A stretch of DNA of 64,000 nucleotides, taken from Salinactinospora qingdaonensis. GTDB taxonomy: Bacteria; Actinomycetota; Actinomycetes; Streptosporangiales; Streptosporangiaceae. Both the position numbers and the translations under genes were made by a program. The notes under the pieces are model-generated. The model was not told where the DNA came from and made no database searches. It worked only from the letters and a program-made list of their open reading frames with translations. Shown one piece after another: positions 25,802 to 37,800 of this stretch; the first letter of the stretch is position 1; every line of letters begins with the position of its first letter. The stretch lies in assembly GCF_039539445.1 (NCBI RefSeq), contig NZ_BAABDD010000021.1, positions 1 through 64,000 on the forward strand, given 5' to 3'.

Positions 25802-28800
25802 ATGAGGAGCCTTGTCGTTCCGCAACTCGGTGAAGGCATCGTCGAGGTGCGGATCGTTCGCCTGCTGAAGGACCCCGGGGACCGGGTCGCCAAAGACGAA
25901 GTCATCTACGAGATGGAGCACGATAAGGCAGCCGTGGAGATCGAGTCTCCGGCTGACGGCGTGCTTCGGGAATGGGTGGTCAGCGAGGGGGACGACGTTG
26001 CCGTCGGGGACCCCGTGGCGGTGCTCGACCCCGTGGGGGAGCAGCCCAGGATTCCCCCGAAGACTCGCCGGCTCGCTCAGGAGCTCGGTATCGACCGGGA
26101 GGAACTGGAGACGATCCCCGCTGCGGGGCGTGTCCTGCTGCCCCAGGACGTGCAGTCCTATGCGGCACGGCGGGAGAGCGACGGGGAAGATGAGGCGGAG
26201 GCGGCGCAAGAGGAGGCGGCGCAAGCAGCCGAAGAGACCGAGCCGGAGGTCCACCTCAGCCCGCGCCAGCTGGAGTTGAACCGTGCCATGCGCGGTGCGT
26301 CTGGGCAGACGGTCCCGGCGACCGTCGCGATGCCGCTCGACGCCGAGCTGCTCGATCGGGCCGTGGCGCAGGCGGAGAGCGAAGCGGCCACGCCGTTCCA
26401 GGAGTTCGCCCGCCGGGTCGCTCGAGTCGCCGCCGACCATCCCCGCCTGCGCTGGTACCGGATCGACGACGAGCGCGTCCGAGTACACGAGCGCGTGAAT
26501 CTCGGTATCGCGGTGGCAGCCGAGGGCGGCGACCTCACCGTCGCCGCTGTCACCGGGGCCGACCAGCTCTCCGAGAACGGCTTCGCCCAGCAGTACGCTC
26601 AAGCCGTCGAAGAGGCCAGGGAAGGCCGCTCCCAGGCTGACGGATCAGTCTCGCTCATCGTGTCCCATCTGGGGGAGGACGCGGTGACCTTCGCCGTTCC
26701 CGTCGTCGTGCCACCGGCCGTCGCCACACTGTTTCTCGGCGCGCGTGACAACGACGTCCGGCAGATGGTCCTCTCGTTTGACCATTCGCTGGTTAACGGT
26801 GAGGATGCGGCGCGCTTCCTCGCCGCGATCAGGGATTCGTTCACTCCGGCGCGCCCCGCTGCGGCCGCTCCCGCCGTCGGCGATCCGCTCACCCGTGTCC
26901 TCGATGCCGCGGGGCGGGTTCTCGGCCACACCGTCGACCCCGATCGCCCCCTCGGCGAGCAGGGGATGGATTCGGCGGCAGCGATGCGCCTGGTCGGCGC
27001 GATCAGCGACGCGCTCGACACGGAGGTTCCCGTCTCCGCGCTATGGCGCCACCCTCGGCTTCGCGAACTGGTCGCCGAGATACACGCCGCCCCGTCGCAA
27101 GCCTCGACCGCCCCCACCTCCGGTCGGGACGGCGACGACGTCGCGATCGTAGGAGTGTCGTGCACGGTCCCCGGCGCCGACGACGTCGAGGCCTACTGGC
27201 GCCTGCTGGAACGCGGGGAATGCAGGATCACCGACGTGCCGCCCCCGCGCGCCGCAGAGCTCGGCTCCGGCTTCCGGGCCGCACTCCTGGAACGGATCGA
27301 TCAGTTCGACGCCGAGTTCTTCGGCGTCACCCCCCGTCAAGCCGCGGCCATGGACCCGCAACAGCGGATGCTGCTGGAGCTGAGCCGCCACGCCCTCGAG
27401 CATGCGGGGGTGGAACCGGAGACGCTTTCCGGAACCGACGTCGGTGTTTTCGTCGCCGCATGCAGCTACGACTACCGGGAACGGGTGGTGGCCCAGGGAA
27501 CGGCCGACGGTTACGCGACCACCGGAACCTTCCCAGCCTTCCTCGCCAACCGCGTCTCTCACTTCTACGACTTCACCGGTCCCAGCATCACCGTCGACAC
27601 GGCATGTTCCGGGGCGTTGACCGCGGTCGCGACCGCGGTCGCGGCGCTGCGCGCAGGCGACTGCACTACGGCGCTGGTCGGATCGGCCAATCTGTTGAGC
27701 AGTGGTTTCAATACCGCCGCCTTCCAACAGGCAGGCATGCTCTCCCCGCAAGGACACAGCCGGGTGTTCGACACGGCGGCCGACGGCTTCGTCCGAGGCG
27801 AAGGAGCGGGGTGGGTCGTGCTCAAACCGCTACGGCAGGCCCAAGCGGATGGCGATCCCGTGCTCGCCGTGCTGCGCGGCGTTGCGGTCAACCACGGCGG
27901 TCGCGCCGCAAGCCTCACCTCCCCCAATCCCGCGGCCCAGACCCGGCTGATCCGGCGTGCGCTCGACCAGGCCGGAGTCGACGCCGCCTCCCTCGGCTAC
28001 CTCGAGGCCCACGGCACCGGAACCGCGTTGGGTGACCCCATTGAGATCGACGGCATTCTCGGTGCGCTCGCGGCCGACAACGGCGAAATGCCGCAGCGGG
28101 CGCAGGGACCCGAGGGGCGATTGTGGGTCGGCTCGGTCAAGTCCAACATCGGACACCTCGAGGGCGCTTCCGGACTGATCGGTCTCATCAAGGTGGTCCT
28201 GTCGCTGCACCATGGGGCCATTCCGGCAAGCCTTGGGTTCACCCAGCTCAACAGCGAGATCGACCTGGACGGGACTCCCGTCGCGATCGCCGACCGCACG
28301 ATCGCGTGGCCTGCCTCCGACCGCCCGCGGGTGGCCGCCGTGAGCGCCTTCGGGTTCGGAGGGTCCAACGCCCACGCCGTCCTCCAGGAGCCTCCCGCGT
28401 CCTCACCCGGGCGCCGGTCCCTGCCGCTGTACCGGTTCCGTCGCGACTCCTTCTGGCTGACCTCAAACGACCGGAGGCTGATCGATCCGGGCCACCCGCT
28501 AGCCGACCACGCTGTAGCCGGCACGACGGTGCTCGCCGGAGCCTGCCTCGTCGAGTCCCTGAGCTCGGGAAACCCCCTCACCCTTCGCCGACTTCGGTTT
28601 CTGGAGCCGGTGCACGTGGACCGCTTCGGTGCTCCCGTAGAGCTGACAACGGTCTCGGAGGGCGAGGAGCGCTCGGTACTCGCCGCAGGGACGACATGCG
28701 CCACCGCGCATTCAGCGGCCTTCGAACCTCTCGAGCCCCCGGAGCTGACACAACCGCAGGGAGGCGAACCGGTCGACCTCTACGATCTCCTGTCCGGGCG

Positions 28801-31800
28801 CGGCATTGAGGTCGGCCCGGTCTACCGGCTGGTGAACGGTCTACAGCGAGCCGGCGGGAGCGCCCGAGCCGGTGTGACCGCGCCCGAGAGCCCCGATGCC
28901 TATACGCGCCGCGTCGCTTGGCTCGACGCGGTCTTGCAGACCTCCCATGCCGTCGTCGACGGCTCGGCTCCCTACGTCGCCGCGGGCGCCGACGAGCTGA
29001 CCTGGAACGGTTCGGCGCCCGACGCCGAGGTGCGGGTGCGACGAGTCGACAGCGGGGCCACGCACCCCGTGGTGGACATCGACGTTACGGGCACGCTGCG
29101 GGTACGCGGCCTGCGGCTGGCCCCGGCCGGCCCTGAGCGACACGAAACGCCGGAGCCGGAAGGCGCGGCGTCCCCTCGGATGTTGGTGCCGCGTTGGATT
29201 CCCGAACCCCCGCCTCCCGCGCCCGCGGTCGGACGCGGCCTGCTCATGGTGCACGACACGGCATCCGCTGCCATGGCGACGCGTCGGGAACGTGTCCACA
29301 TCGCCGATCCACAACTCTCGGAGTCGGTGTCACAGGCGTGTTCGCAGGGCGCTGTCGACCTCTGGCTGCTGGTCGGCGGAGCGAGTTGGACTGAGGACGA
29401 CGCGGGGATCGCCCAGCTGCGCGCATGGATGTCCGCACTCGTCACGGTGGCCCAGGCGCTCGCACACAGCGGCACCACCGCGACCGTACGGCTGGTCACC
29501 ACGGGCCTTGCCTCCCCGCAAGGAGGTGCCCCCCAACCCGGGGCGACGCTTCAGGGAGCACTGCTGGGGGCCCTGCGCAGCCTCCCCCGGGAGCTTCCGT
29601 CGGTGACGGTATGCGCCGTCGACCTCCCCGACCTCGAAGCCGACGCGACGGTGGCAGCCGAGGAACCGTGCGGCACCGCGGCCCCGCTCGTCGCTCGGCA
29701 CGACCGGCGTTGGCGCCAGACGCTCGTGGCCGAACCGATCCGCTCCGAGGCCCGCGCGTTCCGTCCGGGCGGCCGCTACGTCATTTTCGGCGGCGCCGGA
29801 GGGATCGGTTCCGAGATAGCCAACCACCTGGCCACGAACTACGGTGCGGACCTGCTTCTGGTCGGCCGGTCCTCCCCTGACGAGCGGATCGCCGGCCTGC
29901 TGCGTGACATCAACGGAGCCGGGGGCCGGGCCGCCTACCGCGTGGCCGATCTGACCGACTCAGGCGAGCCCGCCAAAGCGCTCGACGAGTGCCGGGAGAC
30001 TTTCGGGGACCCCGATGGAGTCGTCCACGCCATTGGCTCCGTCAGCGCGGCGCTGGTCGGCGACCTCACGGCCTCGGACCTCGACGCCGTGCTCGCCACC
30101 AAGGTTTCCGCTGTTGTCGAACTGCGCCGGCTCGTGGGCGACCGGCTGCTTGTCCTCTCGTCCTCGGTGGCGGGGCTGTTCGGCAGCCAGGGCGGACTCA
30201 ACTACGCCGCGGCCAACGGTTTCCTCGGCCACTACGCGGCGGCCGTCGACGGGGCGCCCGCGACCGTGCGCGCGATCGACTGGGGGCTGTGGCGGGACAC
30301 CGGGCTGGCGAGGAAGTATGCGGGACACGTTCTGGCCAGCTACGAAGGGCTGAGCGACTTCGAGCCGGCCCAGGGTGTGGCGGCTTTGGAGACGGCCGTG
30401 GCGGGGTCGGCCCCTCACGTCAGCGTGCTCGCCGGCGAGCCCTCGGCGCTGGCCCCCCACACCGGCGCGGATACGGCGCACCGGCTGGAGGAGTACGCCC
30501 GCTCCGCGGTGCACGAGCTGATGACTCGGCTCGGGCCGATCGACCCCTCGGCCGGAGTCGACGACGCAGCCGAGCGGCTCGGTGTCGTAGCCGAGCACCG
30601 CCGGCTGCTGGCCGCCATACTCGACCTGCTCGCCACCGCGCCGAGTACGGAACCGCCGGCCCACCAGCGGCGCCGGCTGCTGGCCGACTACCCGGATCTG
30701 GCCGGCCACGTCGAGCTGCTCGACCGCGTACTCGACGCCTATGGGGCGATTCTTCGCGGAACATGCCGCGCCACCGACGTGCTGTTCCCAGACGGCGACT
30801 TTTCCCTGGTCTCGGCGGTCTATCGGGACAATCGACTGTTCGACCCCGCCAATGAGGCCATGGCGGTGGCCGCCGCTGCCGAGACCGCGAAGATCGCCGA
30901 GACCGGCCGGCGCCCTCGGGTACTGGAGATCGGCGCCGGGGTCGGCGGAACCACCGAACGTGTGCGCCGTGCGTTGCCGGCGGATGTCGACTACGTCTAC
31001 ACCGACCTGTCGCCGGCGTTTTTGCACCATGGTCAGCGCCGTTTCGGCGACGCGATCGACACGGCGCTGCTCGACATCGAAAAGGACCCGCTTACCCAGG
31101 GGTTCGAGGCCGCTTCGTTCGATCTCGTGCTGGCCAGCAACGTCGTACACGCCACCCGCGACGTCAAAGAGACGCTGGAGCACATCGGAGAGGTGACCGT
31201 GCCGGGGGGTCGGGTGTTGCTCGCCGAGATGGTGGCTCCCGCCGCTGTCTACACCCTCATCTTCGGCGTGACCGAAGGGTGGTGGCGCCACACCGATACC
31301 GAACGCCGTATCCCGCACAGTCCGCTGCTGGACACCTCCGCCTGGCGTCGCCTCTTGACCGACATCGGCTGGACGCTCGACGTGGCGGATGACACGGCCC
31401 GCCCCGGCGGCGTCGCCGTACTCGACTGCACGGTGCCCTCGCCCGCCGGCACGCGCCCCCCGGACTCGCAGCGCGCGCCGATCCTCGGTGAGATCCGCGA
31501 CCTCGTCCGCGAACTCACCAGAAACCCCGACGCCGCCGTGCCCGGCGACGCGACGTGGCAGGAACTCGGCGTGGACTCGCTGCTCAACGGCGAGCTGGTC
31601 GCCGCGCTCTCGCGACGGTTCATGCCGTTGCCCTCGACCGCCCTTTTCGAACACGCGACTCCCGAAGCCCTGGCACACCACCTGGCGGCAAACCTTGGCA
31701 CCGCACCGGCTGCGGAGGAAGCCCCGCTCCAAGAGCCGGCCGCTGATCCGGTGCGCGCCCCCCGGGAGCCGACCCGTGGGGCCACGGAGGACCCCGCCCC

Positions 31801-34800
31801 CGCGCAGAGCCGGGACGCGCCGGTCGCCGTGGTGGGGCTCGCCGGTCGTTACCCCGGGGCCGCCGACGTTGACGAGTTCTGGGAACTGTTGCGGACGGGC
31901 CGGTCCCCGGCGACCGAAGTGCCCGCGGATCGGTGGGACTGGCGGGTGGCGCGCGTGCTGGGAGGCGGCTATGCCCGATGGGGATGCTTCCTGGACGACT
32001 GGAACGGCTTCGACGCAGAGCTCTTCCGGATCTCCCCCCGAGAGGCGGCCGGTATGGACCCGCAGGAGCGCTTGTTCCTGGAGGTTGCCTGGGAGGGGTT
32101 CGAGACGGCGGGTTATCCGCGTTCTGCGGTGGCCGGCCGTCGAGTGGGGGTGTTCGCGGGAGTCACCGCTACGACCCACCTGCTGGCCGGGCGCGACGCA
32201 CGCGCTTCGGGCGCGGACAATCAGGAGTACGCGGTCACGGCGTTGGCCTCGGTGGCCAACCGCGTCTCGCACACGTTCGACCTGAGCGGGCCGAGCATGA
32301 CCGTCGACACAATGTGCTCGTCGTCACTGAGCGCCCTCCATCTTGCCTGCCGCTCGCTCGTCGACGGCGACGCCGAGATGGCGCTCGCCGGAGGCGTCAA
32401 CCTCTACCTGCACCCTGACCGCCTCGCGGGGCTGTGCGCCCTGGGCATGCCCTCCCGTGGCGACCGAACACGGGCGTTCGGCGCGGGCGCAGACGGGTTC
32501 GTCCCGGGGGAGGGCGTCGGTGTGGTTGTGCTCAAACGGTTGGCGGACGCGCAGGCCGATGGCGACACCGTCTACGCGGTGATTCGGGGCACCGCCACGA
32601 ACCACGGCGGCGGCGCCGCAGGCTACACGGTCCCCAACCCCGCAGCGCAGGCCGAACTCGTCGCCGGAACCCTGCAACAGGCCGGCCTTGCCCCCGGCGA
32701 GGTCGACTATGTCGAAGCGCACGGCACCGGCACGGAACTGGGTGACCCGATCGAGCTGCGTGCCCTGGCGACCGCCTTCGCGGGAGCCGCCACGGTGCGG
32801 GTCGGTTCGGTCAAGTCCAACATCGGCCATGGGGAGGCCGCCGCCGGGATCGCCGGGTTGACCAAGGCGATTCTCCAACTGCACCACGGTGAGTTCGTCC
32901 CGACGCTGCATGCCGACCCGGTCAACCCCAAGCTTGAGCTTGACGCCACCCCGCTGCGCATCCAGCACACCGCTGAAGAATGGCCCGCCGGGGACACGCC
33001 GCGTCGGGCTGCCGTGAGTTCGTTCGGCGCCGGCGGCGCCAATGCGCACGTCGTCATCGAAGAACCGCCTCGCCAGGAGGAGAAGTCCGCGGGCGGGACG
33101 GTCACGATCCCGCTGTCGGCTCCGGACCCGGAACGGCTGGCCCTGACCGCGCAGCGGCTGTTCAACGCGATGGAGGGGCAACGGATCGCGAAGGTGCCAA
33201 AGAACCTCGACGATCTCGCCCACACCCTCCACGTGGGCAGGGAGCTTTGGCCCCACCGTGCCACGATCACCTGCGCGACACGAGACGAGCTGGCACAGGC
33301 CCTACAGGCCCTGGCCCGCGGCGAAGCCCACCCGTGCCTCGACAGCAGCGACCAGGGCCGGCAGCCGCCCCCTCCCAGCCGGCGGGTCGCCCTACCGACG
33401 ACCCCCTTCGCGCGACCGGAGCTTCCCGAGCCCGCCAGAGGCAGCGGCTTGCCGCTGGTCGAGGAGGTCCGCGTACCGGCTTCGCGGACCGCTTCCCTGG
33501 ACCTGTCCTCCTCCCGACTGCTCACCGACCATGTGGTCGACGGTGAGCCGCTGCTTCCGGGAGCGCTGCACCCGGAGCTGGTCTACGAGACCCTGTTGTC
33601 GGCTGGAACGTCACCCTACGACGTGAGTATCAGCGGTCTCACCTGGCCAGAGTCGATTGCCGGCACGGGACGGGTCGACGTCCGGCTCAACGAGGAAGGC
33701 GATGCGTTCTGGGTCACCGCCTCCGGACGTACCGCGGCGGAGGGGACCGTCTCACCGCGCAAGGACAGCCGGCCGGATCGATACGACGTCGCTGATCTGG
33801 AGGCCCGGGAGAGCGACCGCGTCGAGACGGCGGAGTTCTACCGGACGTTCGCGGCGGCGGGTTTCGACTACGGGCCGTCGTTGCAGACCGTACGCGCCGC
33901 CTGGCCGTACAAGGACGGCATCGTCGCAAGGTTCGCGCTTTTGGAGGGCGAGGACCCCGACGGTAGGCAGATGCTGCACCCCGCGGTCTTGGACGGAGCC
34001 TGCCAGGCGGCGGCCTTCCTGCTCCTGCGCGACCACAGACGCAGTTACCGGCCGCTGTGCATCGAGCGCCTGAACCTCTACCGTCCAGCGACGGGCCAGG
34101 GCTATGTCCACGTGCGCAAGGTGGGCGAGCGTGAGTTCGACCTGACCCTCATCGGCGAGGACGGCACAGTCTTGGCCGAGGTGGTCGGCTTCACCGTCCA
34201 CATTCCCACGGGGACTGAGGCCACGCAGCCACTTCCCGCCTACGGCCTCGAATGGGTGAGCGCACCCTCGCGAACCGTCTCCCACGGACCCGTCGCGGTC
34301 CTGGGAGAGGGGCCTGTGGCCCAGGCCGCCTCCGGCGTCGCGCTCACCGAAGCCAGAGACGTCCTCGTCGACTTCACCGATGTGGACGAGGATCTCGCGT
34401 TCTGGGCGCAGGAGCCGACCGAGAACACCACGCCCCCGGTCGGCACGGTCTTCGCCACGATGCGCGAGCTGATGCGCGATCGGGCACTCGACGGCACGCG
34501 CGTGCATGTCGTGACCGCTGCGGGCACCGATCCGTCGCCGATGCTGCACGGCTTGCACGGCTTGGTCCGCACGATCTCGGGGGAGACCGCGCGTTTCCAG
34601 ATCCGGCTGGTGACCGTCGACCGCGAACGGCTGGCGCACCCCGCCGCCTTGGTCGACGAGATCGCCGGCGACGCGGATTTCCACGCACCTTCCTGGGTGA
34701 GGCTCGGGGGGCCGCGGCGTCGCGTCGCCACCCTCGTGCCGTACGGCTCTGCTCCAGCCTCGGCAGCGCCTCTCGTGGATGAGGGCTGCTACCTGCTGAT

Positions 34801-37800
34801 AGGCGGCCTCGGGGGGTTCGGGCGCGCGGTGGCGGCCGACATCCTCGCCCGCGCGCCTCGCGCCAGGGTGGTGCTCACCGGCAGGTCCGCGCCCGATCCG
34901 GCGGCCCTCGACGCGCTGCGCGCCCTCGCCCCCGATGCCACGGTCGAGTACCACGTCTGCGACGCCACGGTCGACGCCCAGGTGCGCGAGCTTTCCCACG
35001 CTCTGCCCGAGGTGCGCGGGATCGTCTACCTCGCCGGGGTCCTGCGCGACGGGTTTCTGCGTGCAAAGACCGACGACAGCGTGCGGGCGGTGTGCGACGC
35101 CAAGATCCGGGGTGCCGTGACGGTCGACGCGGCGTTTGCGCACCACCGACTCGACTTCTTCGTCCTGGTCTCCTCGCTCGCCGCATTGGCAGGCAACCAG
35201 GGGCAGTCCGACTACGCCTTCGCCAACGGCTTCCTCGACGGTTTCGCGGCCGTACGCGCCGGCAAGGTCGCCAGTGGGGCGCGCTCGGGGCACACGCTGT
35301 CGGTGGCCATGCCGATCCTGGCCGAAGCGGGGATGAGCCCCGCCCCCGAATCGCTCGACTACCTGGCGACAACCCTTGGACTGACCCCGTTGCCCGCCGC
35401 TCGGGCGGCTGCGGAACTGTGGCCCTGGCTGGGTGCCGACTACCGCCGTTCCTACGTCGCCCTCGTCCACGGCGATCGACGGGTGTGGGAGGAGGCACTG
35501 GACGTAGCGGAGGCCCAGCCGGCAGACTCGGCGCCTCCGACGCCCGACACCAAAGGCCGCCCCGGTCCCGTGGAGTGGCTGCGGGAGATGGTGGCCCAGG
35601 CCCTCGGGGTGCCCGCCGAGCGGCTGGCCCCCGAGCAGGACCTGGCGGAGCAAGGGGTCGACTCGTTGGCGCTGATGCGGCTCAACCGCGCTTTCGAGAC
35701 CGAGACCGGGCGACGGCTTCCGATGAGCACGCTGCTTGACAGCGCGACCATCGTGGAGCTGGCCGATCGGATCGACGCCGACCATGCCGAGGAGTTCGGC
35801 GCTGTCGTGGACGGGCGGGAGCCGGGGCCGGCCGAGCACACCGACGAGAAACCACGAGCACAGGCCCCGGGAGTCCTCCCCGAGCGCCTGATGGGGATCT
35901 GGGGAGCGGATCAGGCCGCGGCCCCGGCCGCGCCCTACATGATCACTATGGCGTGGGAGGTGCCGCAGGAGGTGGACACCGCGGCCCTCGCCCGCGCCGT
36001 GACCGATCTCGTGAGCCGCCACCCTGTGCTGGGCAGCGTCGTCGCCGCGGTCGACGGCGAGCTGCGGTTCGCCCCCGCCGCGGTCGCGCCACGGCTGGAG
36101 GTGCGTCGCATCGACGAAGCGGTGGAGCCGCGGCTGCGTGCCGAGGCCGAGAGACGGTTCCACCTCTCCGAGGAGCCCCCGCTACGTGCGGTGCTGTGGC
36201 TGCGTGAGCGAGACTGCCCGGTGCTCCAGCTGGTCACGCATCACCTCGTCGTCGACGGCCGCTCCATGGAGTTGATCCGAGACGACCTGGAAGCGCTCTA
36301 CGAGGGAGCGGCGCTGCCCGAGACCGCGAGCTTCACAGATGCCCTGGACAGGGAACATGCCGTGCCCGCTGAGCGCATCGCCCGGTGCGAGTCGTTCTGG
36401 TCGGCCCGGCTGGCCGACGCCTCGACCGCGGCACTGTTCGCAGAGAACGGAGAAAACGTCGACCCCCACGGCGCGCACCGAGACTACCGACTGCCGCGAG
36501 AGCTGTCGGAGTCGGTCAAAGCCACGGCCGCCGCCGCCGGCGTGACCCCCTTCGTGGTGATGCTCGCCGCCTTCTCGCTGGCCGTGGCCAGGTTCACCGG
36601 ACACCGTTCCTTCCTGGTCTCGGTGCCCACCTACGGCCGCCCCCACGAGAAGTTCGAGGGAACCGTCGGGTGCTTCGTGAATTCGGTGCTGCTGCGTGTC
36701 CGCCTGGCCCCAGAACGGCCTGTCGCGGAATGGCTCGCGGAACTTCAGGAGGAGACCTCCGGTGCCCTCGCTCACGCGGACCTGCCGTATCCGCGTATCC
36801 AGCGCCACGCCGCCGTGCCGGCGGTGACCTTCGCCTTCCAGAACTGGAGGCGTCGGCCTCACGAGGGCGGACTTCTCGGCGAGACCGTGTACCGCCGCGG
36901 CCAGCAGGGGCACTTCGACCTCGGCCTGGAGGTGACCGCCACCGGTGAAGGCATCGACGTCTTGGCCAACCACCGTCCCGCAGCGCTTGACAGCCAGGAC
37001 GTCGACGTGCTCGTCGACGACCTGCGTCGCATGGCTGTGGAGCTGGGCAGGGGCGGCGCGGCCACGCTCGACGGGCTGCTCGACCCCACCGCGGGCACGC
37101 TGGTCGGGCGAGTCCGCGACACGGTCGCCGAGCGTCCCGCCGCCGTCGCGGTCGCGGACGGGCGGCGCCGGCTGACCTACGCCGAACTCGACGAACTGGT
37201 GCGGCGGGTGGCCGCTAACGTGAGCGCGGCCGTACCCCCCGGCGACCCCGTGGCCGTGCTGATCGAGCGCGACGCGCGAATGCCCGCTGTCCTCTTGGGC
37301 GTACTCGCCGCCGGCAGCCCCTATGTGCCCCTGGACGCGGCCTACCCCCCGCAGCGGCGGCGCATGGTCCTCGAGCAGGCGGGCTGCCCGATCGCGGTGG
37401 TGGCCGACGAACACGCCGACTCGATCCCCGAGGGCATCGCCCGGATGCGCGTCGAGGACCTGGTGGCGGAGGCGCCCGTGGCTGGCACGGCGCCGGTCGT
37501 GCGCCCCCATGACCTGGCCTATCTGATGTTCACCTCCGGCAGCACCGGCAGACCCAAGGGCGTGGCGGTGACCCACGGCAACGTGGTTCACACCTTGGAC
37601 GCGATTAGCCGGGTCATCGGCTGGACACACCAAGACCGGCTGCTCGCGGTCACGACGGTCTGTTTCGACATATCGGTACTGGAGATCTTTCTGCCGCTGC
37701 TCGGCGGCGGAACCGTGGTCATCGCCGACCGTGCGACCGTCATCGACGCCGGAAGGCTCGCACGGACGCTACAGCGGGAGGAGATCACCGCGATGCAGGC

